From assembly GCF_021440515.1 (NCBI RefSeq), contig NZ_JAKCMV010000002.1, positions 1 to 64,000 on the forward strand: 64,000 nt of DNA, in the 5' to 3' direction. Under the pieces are notes generated by a model. It did not search any database and was not told the origin of the DNA. It was given only the letters and a program-made list of their open reading frames with translations. A program made the position numbers and the translations under genes. Source of the stretch: Enterobacter asburiae. Lineage in GTDB: Bacteria; Pseudomonadota; Gammaproteobacteria; Enterobacterales; Enterobacteriaceae. Of this stretch, positions 18,799 to 29,969 are shown piece after piece. The first letter of the stretch is position 1, and the number at the start of each line of letters is the position of its first letter.

Positions 18799-19268
18799 TG
18801 AATCCACTGAAAGCCGGTGACATCGCACCGAAATTTAGCCTGCCGGATCAGGACGGCGAGCAAGTAAATTTAACCGACTTCCAGGGACAGCGTGTTCTGG
18901 TTTATTTCTATCCGAAAGCCATGACGCCGGGCTGTACCGTACAGGCCTGCGGTTTACGCGACAACATGGACGAGTTGAAAAAAGCGGGTGTTGAAGTGCT
19001 GGGTATCAGCACCGACAAATCAGAGAAGCTGTCACGTTTCGCGGAAAAAGAGCTGCTGAACTTTACGCTGCTTTCCGATGAAGACCATCAGGTCTGCGAG
19101 CAGTTTGGCGTCTGGGGCGAGAAGTCCTTTATGGGCAAAACCTACGACGGCATTCACCGCATCAGCTTCCTGATCGACGCCGACGGCAAAATTGAGCATG
19201 TGTTTGATGATTTCAAAACCAGCAATCACCACGACGTGGTGTTGAACTGGCTGAAGCAGAGCGCCTGA
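18798..19268 (+). CDS. bcp: Thioredoxin-dependent peroxiredoxin Bcp (PrxQ type)
   Basis: A 156-residue thiol peroxidase reducing H2O2 and organic hydroperoxides, the same length as in E. coli. The peroxidatic Cys46 and resolving Cys51 are in TPGCTVQACGLRD, and the active-site Pro/Thr and downstream Arg are conserved. It overlaps the gcvR stop by one base. In E. coli K-12 the next genes are the hyf hydrogenase-4 operon. Here only 68 bp, containing a palindromic repeat, separate bcp from the convergent perM. Confidence 0.96.
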   Translation: MNPLKAGDIAPKFSLPDQDGEQVNLTDFQGQRVLVYFYPKAMTPGCTVQACGLRDNMDELKKAGVEVLGISTDKSEKLSRFAEKELLNFTLLSDEDHQVCEQFGVWGEKSFMGKTYDGIHRISFLIDADGKIEHVFDDFKTSNHHDVVLNWLKQSA

Positions 19269-19285
19269 TAAACATCACGCTTCCC

Positions 19286-19318
19286 CCCTCTCCCCGTGGG
19301 AGAGGGTTGGGGTGAGGG
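19286..19318. repeat. Short relative of the palindromic repeat at 11502
   Basis: CCCTCTCCC-CGT-GGGAGAGGG forms a 9-bp hairpin (19286-19306), followed by TTGGGGTGAGGG. This matches one hairpin and the outer arm of the 11502-11587 element in reverse orientation. Like that copy it lies between convergent genes (bcp and perM). Confidence 0.75.
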
Positions 19319-19336
19319 CATCAGGCCGTACAAACC

Positions 19337-20401
19337 CTACTTCTCTTCCACCGCCGGGACATCCGGCCATGCGTGAACAACCGCTTTAATCAGCGTGGCC
19401 AGCGGGATCGCAAAGAACACGCCCCAGAATCCCCACAGCCCGCCGAAAATCACCACTGACAGAATAATCACCAGCGGATGCAGGTTAACCGCTTCCGAGA
19501 ACAGCACCGGCACCAGCAGGTTGCCGTCCAGCCCCTGAATAATCAGATACACCGCGAAGCAGCTCCAGAACTCCGTGCCCAAGCCGAACTGGAACAGCGC
19601 GACCCCGATAACAGGAATGGTCACCACAAACGCGCCGATATAGGGGATAAGCACCGACAGCCCCACCAGCACCGCCAGCAGCAGCGAATAGTTCAGCCCG
19701 AAGATCAGGAAGCCAATCCAGGTCGCGACCCCCACCACAATCATCTCCAGCACCTTGCCGCGAATGTAGTTGGTGATCTGCTGGTTCATCTCTTCCCACA
19801 CCTGCCCAGCCAGACCGCGATTGCGCGGCAGGATGCGCCGCACGGCGTTGAGCATCTGCTCTTTGTCTTTGACCAGGAAGAAAACCATTAGCGGCACCAG
19901 TACCAGATAGACCGCCAGCGTCAGCAGCCCGACCAGCGAGGCCAGGGAGTATTTCACTACCGAATCGCCCATCGTCATGATGCGGGCGCGCATGTTTTCC
20001 GCCATCGCGTCGATAATGCCCGCATCCATCAGCGCCGGATAACGGCGCGGCAGCGTGGCGGCAAAATCGGAGAGCTTGTTTAACATGCCCGGCATGTCGC
20101 GGATGAGGTAAATCCCCTGCTGCCAGGCTATTGGCATCACCACGAACGACATCAGCAGCAGAATGCCGACAAACAGCACCAGCACGATGCTGGTCGCCCA
20201 GCGTCGTGAGCAGCCGATGTGCTCAAGACGCGCCGTTGGCCACTCCAGCAGATAGGCCAGCACGATAGCCACCAGCAGCGGCGCGAGCAGGCCGCTAAAG
20301 AAGAAAAGGATGCCGAATCCGGCAACCAGTATAACCAGCAGCGCTATGGCTTCCGGATCGCTAAAACGACGCCGATACCACTGCATTAACATTTCGAGCA
20401 T
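19337..20401 (-). CDS. perM: PerM, AI-2E family membrane protein
   Basis: A 354-residue polytopic inner-membrane protein (E. coli PerM 353) of the AI-2E family transporter-like group. About eight membrane segments are visible, including IALLVILVAGFGILFFFSGLL, LLVAIVLAYLLEW, a long central loop at about residues 100-150, and the conserved region LLAVLVGLSVLIPYIGAFV...LDGNLLVPVLFSEAV near the C-terminus. The substrate is unproven. The family includes TqsA and some Na+/H+ antiporters. It is a single minus-strand gene facing bcp and divergent from bepA, as in E. coli apart from the missing hyf genes. Confidence 0.92.
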   Translation of the reverse strand: MLEMLMQWYRRRFSDPEAIALLVILVAGFGILFFFSGLLAPLLVAIVLAYLLEWPTARLEHIGCSRRWATSIVLVLFVGILLLMSFVVMPIAWQQGIYLIRDMPGMLNKLSDFAATLPRRYPALMDAGIIDAMAENMRARIMTMGDSVVKYSLASLVGLLTLAVYLVLVPLMVFFLVKDKEQMLNAVRRILPRNRGLAGQVWEEMNQQITNYIRGKVLEMIVVGVATWIGFLIFGLNYSLLLAVLVGLSVLIPYIGAFVVTIPVIGVALFQFGLGTEFWSCFAVYLIIQGLDGNLLVPVLFSEAVNLHPLVIILSVVIFGGLWGFWGVFFAIPLATLIKAVVHAWPDVPAVEEK

Positions 20402-20622
20402 ACATCCCTTCCCTGAATCTGACGGCTGTAGAGCAAACGGGAATTGTATCTAACTGTCACAAAAAAGACTTTCGCTTTTTGTATCGCTGTAACGATCCGT
20501 AAAAGCCTGATGAATGGGATTTTCTTCATGCGGCAACACGGCTACACTCGCAGAGCAGTCGGGATGAACGATATACGGGTTCGTCGGTCAAATTAGCACA
20601 TCCAACATACAGGACAGTGGTT

Positions 20623-22086
20623 ATGTTCAGGCAGTTGAGAAAAACACTGGTTGCGACACTTATCGCCGCGCTGACGGTGGGTCAGGTCATGCCTGCTTTT
20701 GCTGACTCTTCCGATAACCTGCCGGATATGGGCACCTCAGCAGGAAGCACGCTCTCCATCGGCCAGGAGATGCAGATGGGGGATTACTACGTGCGCCAGC
20801 TGCGCGGTAGTGCGCCTCTGATCAACGACCCCCTTCTGGTGCAGTACATTAACGGCCTCGGGATGCGCCTGGTTGCTCACGCCAACTCGGTGAAGACCCC
20901 TTTCCACTTCTATTTGATCAATAACGACGAGATTAACGCCTTCGCCTTCTTCGGCGGCAACGTGGTGCTGCACTCGGCGTTATTCCGCTACTCCGATAAC
21001 GAAAGCCAGCTGGCGTCGGTGATGGCGCACGAAATTTCCCACGTCACCCAGCGCCACCTCGCTCGTGCGATGGAAGACCAAAAGCGCAACGCGCCGCTGA
21101 CCTGGGTTGGCGCGCTGGGTTCGATTTTACTGGCGATGGCCAGCCCGCAGGCGGGGATGGCGGCGCTGACCGGTACGCTCGCGGGCACGCGTCAGGGGAT
21201 GATCAGCTTTACCCAGCAGAACGAGCAGGAGGCCGACCGTATCGGCATTCAGGTTTTACAGCGCTCGGGCTTTGATCCGCAGGCGATGCCGACCTTCCTT
21301 GAAAAACTGCTCGATCAGGCGCGCTACTCCTCGCGCCCGCCTGAAATTCTGCTGACCCACCCGCTGCCGGAAAGCCGCCTGTCGGACGCGCGTAACCGTG
21401 CCAACCAGATGCGTCCGGTGGTGGTGCAGTCGTCGCAGGATTTCTATCTGGCGAAGGTGAGAACGCTCGGGATGTACAATTCCGGGCGGAACCAGCTCAC
21501 CAGCGATCTGCTGGACGCGCTGGCAAAAGGCAACGTGCGCGAGAAAAATGCCGCGCAGTACGGCCAGGCCCTTCAGGCGATGGAAACCAGCAAATACGAT
21601 GAGGCGCGCAAATCGCTGCAACCGCTGCTTTCCGCAGAGCCGAACAATCCGTGGTATCTCGACCTGGCTACCGATATCGATCTGGGGCAGAAAAAGGCGA
21701 ACGATGCCATTAACCGCCTGAAAAATGCCAAAGACCTGCGTAATAACCCGGTGTTGCAGCTTAACCTTGCGAACGCCTACTTGCAGGGCGGCCAGCCGGG
21801 CGAAGCGGCCAATATCCTGAACCGCTACACGTTCAATAATAAAGACGATCAAAACGGCTGGGATCTGCTGGCGCAGGCCGAAGCGCAGTTAGGTAACCGC
21901 GATCAGGAGCTGGCGGCGCGCGCGGAAGGCTTTGCGCTGGTCGGCCGCCTCGATCAGGCGATCTCTATGCTGAGCAGCGCGAGCGCCCAGGTGAAGCTTG
22001 GCAGCCTGCAACAGGCGCGCTACGACGCCCGTATCGATCAGCTGCGCGGATTGCAGCAGCGCTTTAAGCCGTACGAGAAGATGTAA
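20623..22086 (+). CDS. bepA: BepA, periplasmic M48 metalloprotease/chaperone
   Basis: A 487-residue protein, the same length as E. coli BepA (YfgC), which assists LptD folding and disulphide rearrangement at the BAM complex and degrades stalled outer-membrane proteins. A signal peptide ends at AFA-DSSDN (about residue 27). The zinc motif HEISH is at 136-140, and a third-ligand region NEQEADRIG lies near residue 205. Amphipathic segments around [15 protein letters not shown] lie between them. The C-terminal 180 residues are tetratricopeptide repeats. I chose the ATG at 20623 over a GTG two codons earlier because AGGAC is properly spaced for it. yfgD follows after 15 bp. Confidence 0.96.
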   Translation: MFRQLRKTLVATLIAALTVGQVMPAFADSSDNLPDMGTSAGSTLSIGQEMQMGDYYVRQLRGSAPLINDPLLVQYINGLGMRLVAHANSVKTPFHFYLINNDEINAFAFFGGNVVLHSALFRYSDNESQLASVMAHEISHVTQRHLARAMEDQKRNAPLTWVGALGSILLAMASPQAGMAALTGTLAGTRQGMISFTQQNEQEADRIGIQVLQRSGFDPQAMPTFLEKLLDQARYSSRPPEILLTHPLPESRLSDARNRANQMRPVVVQSSQDFYLAKVRTLGMYNSGRNQLTSDLLDALAKGNVREKNAAQYGQALQAMETSKYDEARKSLQPLLSAEPNNPWYLDLATDIDLGQKKANDAINRLKNAKDLRNNPVLQLNLANAYLQGGQPGEAANILNRYTFNNKDDQNGWDLLAQAEAQLGNRDQELAARAEGFALVGRLDQAISMLSSASAQVKLGSLQQARYDARIDQLRGLQQRFKPYEKM

Positions 22087-22101
22087 TTAAGGAGAGATGT
22101 G

Positions 22102-22458
22102 ATGACAGACGCGGTAAAAATCTACCATAACCCTCGCTGCTCGAAGAGCCGCGATACCCTGAGCCTGCTGAAGTCTAACGGCGTCGAGCCGGAGGTGGTG
22201 CTCTACCTGGAGACCCCGCCCGATGCGCAGACGATCAAAGCGCTGCTGAAAATGCTGGAAATGGGCAGCGCGCGCGAGCTGATGCGCCAGAAAGAAGATC
22301 TGTATAAATCGTTAAATCTGGCTGATTCACACCTGAGCGAAGAGCAGCTGATTCAGGCGATGGTAGACAATCCGAAGCTGATCGAGCGCCCGATTGTAGT
22401 GGCGAACGGTAAAGCGCGTATCGGTCGTCCGCCGGAAGATGTGCTGGAAATTTTATAA
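22102..22458 (+). CDS. yfgD: YfgD, arsenate reductase family protein
   Basis: A 118-residue ArsC-family thioredoxin-fold protein (E. coli YfgD 119). The catalytic cysteine is C13 in YHNPRCSKSRDT, followed by the Arg-rich RPIVVANGKARIGRPPE loop typical of glutaredoxin-dependent arsenate reductases. Arsenate reduction has not been the demonstrated main role of this paralogue. The ATG at 22102 is preferred over an overlapping GTG because GGAGAG lies 5 bases away. It is co-directional with bepA, 15 bp apart, and convergent with hda. Confidence 0.9.
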   Translation: MTDAVKIYHNPRCSKSRDTLSLLKSNGVEPEVVLYLETPPDAQTIKALLKMLEMGSARELMRQKEDLYKSLNLADSHLSEEQLIQAMVDNPKLIERPIVVANGKARIGRPPEDVLEIL

Positions 22459-22465
22459 GCGTGTT

Positions 22466-22490
22466 GCCCGGTTGCGATGGCTTACCGGGC
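22466..22490. terminator. Hairpin between convergent yfgD and hda
   Basis: The stem GCCCGGT / ACCGGGC with an 11-base loop fills the 36-bp gap between yfgD and hda stops. It has no T-run, so its role as a terminator is uncertain. Confidence 0.4.
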
Positions 22491-22494
22491 ACAA

Positions 22495-23196
22495 TCAGAG
22501 CTTCAGAATATCTTTCACAAACGGAATGGTCAGCTTGCGCTGTGCGGTGATGGAGGCGCGATCGAGCTGATCGAGCGTATCGAAGAGGGTGCGCATTTCC
22601 CTGTCCAGACGCTTGAGCAAAAAGCGACCCACGTCTTCCGGCAGTTCAAACCCGCGAAGTCTTGCCCGCAGCTGTAGCGCCTGAAGCTTGTCTTCATCCG
22701 ACAGCGGTTGCAGCTTGTAAATTTGCCCCCAGTCCAGACGCGACGCCAGATCCGGCAGACCCAGGTTGAGCTGGCGCGGCGGACGATCGCCGGTGATCAG
22801 CAACCGGGTTTTCCCCGATTCCAGAATGCGGTTGTAGAGATTGAACATCGCCATTTCCCACGGCTCATCTCCCGCGACGCATTCGATATTATCGATGCAG
22901 ACCAGCGAGAGCTGTTCCATGCCGTCGAGCACTTCCGGTACAAACCAGGTGCGTTTATCCAGCGGCACATAGCCTACCGCGTCACCGCGCGCCGAGAGTT
23001 CTGCGCAGGCGGCGTGCAGCAGATGGCTGCGTCCCGCGCCTTCGCGTGACCAGATATAAATGTATCCGCTGTGATCCTGGCGCAGCACGTTTTGCAGTGC
23101 AGCCAGTAAAGAGGGGTTATCACCCGGCCAGAAACTCGCGAAAGTTTCGTCGTCAGGTAGATAAAGTGGCAGAGAGAGCTGTGCCGGTCCGTTCAG
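22495..23196 (-). CDS. hda: Hda, DnaA regulatory inactivator (CTG start)
   Basis: A 233-residue AAA+ protein that, with the DNA-loaded beta clamp, stimulates hydrolysis of DnaA-bound ATP and so prevents re-initiation of replication. The N-terminal clamp-binding motif QLSLPL is present at residues 6-11 only if translation begins at CTG (23196). Between the upstream in-frame stop and this motif there is no ATG, GTG or TTG, and GAGG lies 5 bases before the CTG. E. coli hda is known to use CTG as well, and the length then equals its 233 residues. A P-loop-like [11 protein letters not shown], a sensor region ([12 protein letters not shown]) and an Arg finger region ([11 protein letters not shown]) follow. 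A GTG start at 23088 would delete the clamp-binding motif. Confidence 0.94.
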   Translation of the reverse strand: MNGPAQLSLPLYLPDDETFASFWPGDNPSLLAALQNVLRQDHSGYIYIWSREGAGRSHLLHAACAELSARGDAVGYVPLDKRTWFVPEVLDGMEQLSLVCIDNIECVAGDEPWEMAMFNLYNRILESGKTRLLITGDRPPRQLNLGLPDLASRLDWGQIYKLQPLSDEDKLQALQLRARLRGFELPEDVGRFLLKRLDREMRTLFDTLDQLDRASITAQRKLTIPFVKDILKL

Positions 23197-23260
23197 AAAT
23201 ACCTCAACCAGATCTTACGTAAAATCGGAACGGAGTTTAACACGGAACCTGCGAGGTGAG

Positions 23261-23285
23261 AACCGGGTGGATCGTCCACCCGGTT
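23261..23285 (-). terminator. Hairpin downstream of uraA
   Basis: A perfect 11-bp stem, AACCGGGTGGA / TCCACCCGGTT, with a three-base loop lies 6 bp after the uraA stop. On the minus strand it is followed by CTCACC rather than a T-run, so it is a strong hairpin but a doubtful intrinsic terminator. Confidence 0.5.
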
Positions 23286-23291
23286 TGTCGA

Positions 23292-24581
23292 TCAATGTGG
23301 CGTTTTGTCGCTCTCTTCTGCGTCCAGCACTACCTCTTCCGGGCGCAGAACGGAGATCAGCTTGAAGATCAGGCTCAGGCCCACGCCAACGATGGTCGCC
23401 AGCGCCATGCCCTTCAGCTCTGCGGCACCGATGTGAACTTTTGCGCCGCTCACGCCGATGATCAGGATAACCGAGGTCAGGATCAGGTTTTGCGCTTTGC
23501 TGTAATCCACTTTGGATTCAATCAGCACGCGAATACCGGACGCGCCGATCACCCCGTACAGCAGCAGGGAAACGCCGCCCATCACCGGCACCGGGATAAT
23601 CTGGATAGCCGCCGCCAGTTTGCCCACGCAGGAGAGCAGAATGGCGATGATCGCCGCGCCGCCGATAACCCAGGTGCTGTAGACGCGGGTGATGGCCATT
23701 ACGCCGATGTTCTCACCATAGGTGGTGTTTGGCGTGGAGCCGAAGAAACCGGAGATAATCGTCGACAGGCCGTTAGCAAACATGGAGCGGTGCAGGCCCG
23801 GGTCGCGGATCAGATCGCGCTTCACGATGTTCGCCGTCACCACCAGGTGACCGACGTGCTCGGCAATCACCACCAGCGCGGCAGGCAGAATCGTGAAAAT
23901 AGCGAACCATTCAAAGCGCGGGGTGTAGAAGGTTGGCAGCGCGAACCAGTGCGCCTGCGCGATTGGGGTGGTATCCACAACGCCCATCGCGAAGGAGAGC
24001 GCATAGCCCGCCAGCACGCCGATCAGGATCGGGATAATCGCCATAAAGCCGCGGAACAGCACCGAGCCAAACACCGTTACGCCCAGCGTCACCAGCGAGA
24101 TGATAATGGTTTTGGAATCCGCTGATTGCCCGTCAGCAGGCAGCAGACCGGCCATGTTCGCCGCCACGCCCGCCAGCTCAAGACCGATGACGGCAACGAT
24201 TGCGCCCATCGCCGCAGGCGGGAACATCACGTCCAGCCAGCCCGTCCCCGCTTTCTTCACGATGAAAGAGACCAGGCAGAACAGCACGCCGCACATGATA
24301 AAGCCGCCCAGCGCCACTTCGTATCCTAACGGCAGCAGCAGCAGTACCGGCGAGATAAAGGCAAAGCTTGAACCCAGATAGGCCGGGATTTTGCCCTTAC
24401 AGATAAAGAGATACAGCAGCGTACCGACGCCGTTAAACAGCAGCACGGTAGCCGGGTTAATGTGAAACAGGATTGGCACCAGCACGGTTGCGCCAAACAT
24501 GGCGAACAGGTGCTGCAAACTAAGCGGGATTGTCTGTAAAAGCGGCGGTCTTTCACTCACCCCGATAGCACGGCGCGTCAT
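23292..24581 (-). CDS. uraA: Uracil:proton symporter UraA
   Basis: A 429-residue nucleobase-cation symporter (NAT/NCS2 family), the same length as E. coli UraA, with fourteen predicted membrane segments. Uracil-coordinating residues lie in GLELAGVAANMAG (Glu of helix 8) and FFGSTPNTTYGENIGVMAITRV (helix 10, NAT signature region). The start MTRRAIGVSERPPLLQTIPLSLQHLFAMFG matches. It is downstream of upp on the same strand, the usual uracil salvage operon, with an intervening hairpin that should reduce read-through. Confidence 0.97.
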   Translation of the reverse strand: MTRRAIGVSERPPLLQTIPLSLQHLFAMFGATVLVPILFHINPATVLLFNGVGTLLYLFICKGKIPAYLGSSFAFISPVLLLLPLGYEVALGGFIMCGVLFCLVSFIVKKAGTGWLDVMFPPAAMGAIVAVIGLELAGVAANMAGLLPADGQSADSKTIIISLVTLGVTVFGSVLFRGFMAIIPILIGVLAGYALSFAMGVVDTTPIAQAHWFALPTFYTPRFEWFAIFTILPAALVVIAEHVGHLVVTANIVKRDLIRDPGLHRSMFANGLSTIISGFFGSTPNTTYGENIGVMAITRVYSTWVIGGAAIIAILLSCVGKLAAAIQIIPVPVMGGVSLLLYGVIGASGIRVLIESKVDYSKAQNLILTSVILIIGVSGAKVHIGAAELKGMALATIVGVGLSLIFKLISVLRPEEVVLDAEESDKTPH

Positions 24582-24621
24582 AGTGTTTTCCTTTAAGTTG
24601 GGGGTTGGTTGTGTTTTTATT

Positions 24622-24650
24622 CAAAAAAAAGCCGACTATCAAAGTCGGCT
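24622..24650 (-). terminator. Hairpin with T-run between upp and uraA
   Basis: The stem AGCCGACT / AGTCGGCT with a five-base loop is followed on the minus strand by eight T residues, just after the upp stop. As uraA lies beyond it, it is probably a partial terminator that sets uraA below upp. Confidence 0.85.
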
Positions 24651-24667
24651 CTTTTATCGTTATTCGA

Positions 24668-25294
24668 TTATTTAGTACCAAAAATCTTATCGCCGGCATC
24701 GCCCAGCCCCGGGATGATGTACCCGTGCTCGTTCAGCCCCTGGTCGATAGATGCGGTATAGAGTTCTACATCCGGGTGCGCTTTTTCCAGCGCGGCGATC
24801 CCTTCAGGCGCAGCCACCAGAACCAGTACTTTAATGCTGCTGCATCCCGCTTTTTTCAGCAGGTCGATGGTGGCGATCATTGAACCGCCGGTCGCGAGCA
24901 TCGGGTCAACCACCAGCGCCATACGCTCGTCGATGTTAGAGACCAGCTTCTGGAAGTACGGCACCGGCTCCAGCGTTTCTTCATTACGGTAGATACCCAC
25001 CACGCTGATACGCGCGCTCGGTACGTGCTCCAGCACGCCTTCCATCATGCCCAGACCCGCGCGCAGGATTGGCACAACGGTAATTTTTTTACCTTTGATC
25101 TGCTCAACCTGTACCGGGCCGTTCCAGCCTTCGATGGTGACTTTTTCAGTTTCCAGATCGGAGGTCGCTTCGTAGGTCAGCAGGCTGCCAACTTCAGAAG
25201 CCAGTTCGCGAAAACGCTTCGTGCTGATGTCATGCTCACGCATCAGGCCCAGCTTGTGTTTAACGAGTGGGTGTTTCACTTCAACAATCTTCAT
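24668..25294 (-). CDS. upp: Uracil phosphoribosyltransferase Upp
   Basis: A 208-residue enzyme converting uracil and PRPP to UMP in pyrimidine salvage, the same length as in E. coli. The PRPP-binding loop is [17 protein letters not shown], and the uracil-binding C-terminal segment is [18 protein letters not shown]. The ATG at 25294 is preceded by GAGGAGAAAG. A longer frame opening at 25390 lacks conservation and overlaps the promoter. On the minus strand an exact TATAAT lies at 25337-25342, 43 bp before the start codon. Confidence 0.97.
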   Translation of the reverse strand: MKIVEVKHPLVKHKLGLMREHDISTKRFRELASEVGSLLTYEATSDLETEKVTIEGWNGPVQVEQIKGKKITVVPILRAGLGMMEGVLEHVPSARISVVGIYRNEETLEPVPYFQKLVSNIDERMALVVDPMLATGGSMIATIDLLKKAGCSSIKVLVLVAAPEGIAALEKAHPDVELYTASIDQGLNEHGYIIPGLGDAGDKIFGTK

Positions 25295-25336
25295 TTTCTT
25301 TCTCCTCTGAGGCGGCAACCGCAAAAAAATCGCGGG

Positions 25337-25342
25337 ATTATA
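25337..25342 (-). promoter_or_regulatory. -10 element of upp-uraA
   Basis: An exact TATAAT on the minus strand, followed by CCCGCG. The -35 region at the usual distance is poor (TATGGC or similar), so assignment rests on the -10 and its position before upp. Confidence 0.55.
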
Positions 25343-25449
25343 CCGCTTTTTTCGGATTAGGCCATACCCATCTTGCTTGACTACGATCAATCAAAATGGT
25401 TTAGAGGTAAAAAAACCGGAGGCTGGCTCCGGCTTTGGTGCGGCGTTTT

Positions 25450-25517
25450 GCCCGGTGGCGCTGCGCTTACACGGGCCTACGGACAGTGTAGGTCGGGTAA
25501 GCGCAGCGCCACCCGAC
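25450..25517. repeat. Inverted pair of REP elements
   Basis: Two REP-type sequences (core GGTGGCGCTGCGCTTAC) face each other at 25450-25480 and 25488-25517, a typical BIME arrangement. Each can form its own imperfect hairpin, and together they form one long stem. They lie three bases beyond the phospho-beta-glucosidase stop and before the upp promoter, between the inserted cassette and the core genes. Confidence 0.85.
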
Positions 25518-25519
25518 AA

Positions 25520-27854
<2,335 letters not shown>

Positions 27855-27875
27855 CTTTGTCATCCCTCCCGAATG

Positions 27876-27895
27876 AACTGAAACCGGTTTCAGTT
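27876..27895. promoter_or_regulatory. LacI-family operator O1 of bglK operon
   Basis: A perfect 20-bp palindrome, AACTGAAACCGGTTTCAGTT, centred at 27885.5, 22 bp before the bglK start codon. Its core TGAAACCGGTTTCA equals the AscG (LacI/GalR family) recognition sequence reported in E. coli. It would cover the predicted transcription start. Confidence 0.8.
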
Positions 27896-27897
27896 GC

Positions 27898-27926
27898 ATG
27901 ATGTGCATTCGCTAAATCGCTTGCAA
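27898..27926 (-). promoter_or_regulatory. Putative bglK promoter
   Basis: On the minus strand, TTGCAA (27921-27926) and CATCAT (27898-27903) are separated by 17 bp, each matching four of six consensus bases. The promoter lies between the two operators. The -35 is inside the palindrome TCGCTTGCAAGCGA (27917-27930). Confidence 0.4.
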
Positions 27927-27936
27927 GCGAATCACC

Positions 27937-27948
27937 GAAACCGGTTTC
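27937..27948. promoter_or_regulatory. LacI-family operator O2 of bglK operon
   Basis: The palindrome GAAACCGGTTTC has the same core as O1, centred 57 bp upstream of it and beyond the putative -35 element. The pair suggests repression by a regulator encoded outside this window. Confidence 0.7.
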
Positions 27949-28023
27949 ATTTTCGTGAACGGAGTCAAGTTTGCGCGGCGTAACAAGGATTTCGAAAAAA
28001 AAATCGTCGCGCCGAGAATAGGC

Positions 28024-28039
28024 TCGCAAACGTTTGCCT
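28024..28039 (+). promoter_or_regulatory. PurR box of purM
   Basis: TCGCAAACGTTTGCCT matches the PurR consensus ACGCAAACGTTTNCGT at 13 of 15 defined positions and lies just upstream of a TAGAAT -10 (28047-28052). The site is known for E. coli purMN. Confidence 0.8.
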
Positions 28040-28097
28040 GGACTGTTAGAATTGCGCCGATTTTTCTTACTAGCTATGCAATCGCGTGGGGACTTGA

Positions 28098-29776
<1,679 letters not shown>

Positions 29777-29784
29777 CCTGTGGC

Positions 29785-29814
29785 GTCGGGTGGCGCTGCG
29801 CTTACCCGACCTAC
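29785..29814. repeat. Single REP element after purN
   Basis: This is a REP copy with the core GGTGGCGCTGCGCTTAC and flanks GTCGG / CCGAC, the same family as the pair at 25450-25517. It can fold into an imperfect hairpin 8 bp after the purN stop and probably stabilises or ends the purMN transcript. Confidence 0.85.
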
Positions 29815-29887
29815 AACATCCCTCCCCTTCCCCAACTTTCCAAAAATCCTCAAGAAAAAAATAACTGTCATAGTTTTCTGGCACTGT

Positions 29888-29917
29888 TGGACATATCGTG
29901 GAAATGCTCGCCATAAT
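29888..29917 (+). promoter_or_regulatory. Putative ppk promoter
   Basis: TGGACA (29888-29893) and CATAAT (29912-29917) are separated by 18 bp, with five of six consensus matches each, 52 bp before the ppk start. CTGTCAT at 29865-29871 upstream resembles half a Pho box; the second repeat (CTGGCAC) is at the wrong spacing, so PhoB control is only a suggestion. Confidence 0.5.
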
Positions 29918-29969
29918 AAGGACGAGAAGGATTACCACGTCCTGTGATTGAACTGGAGTGTGAGCTGTA

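Noticed and set aside
23256-24125. 289-codon plus-strand frame opposite uraA
   Set aside because: Arg/His/Asp-rich shadow of a membrane protein gene, with no recognisable domain.
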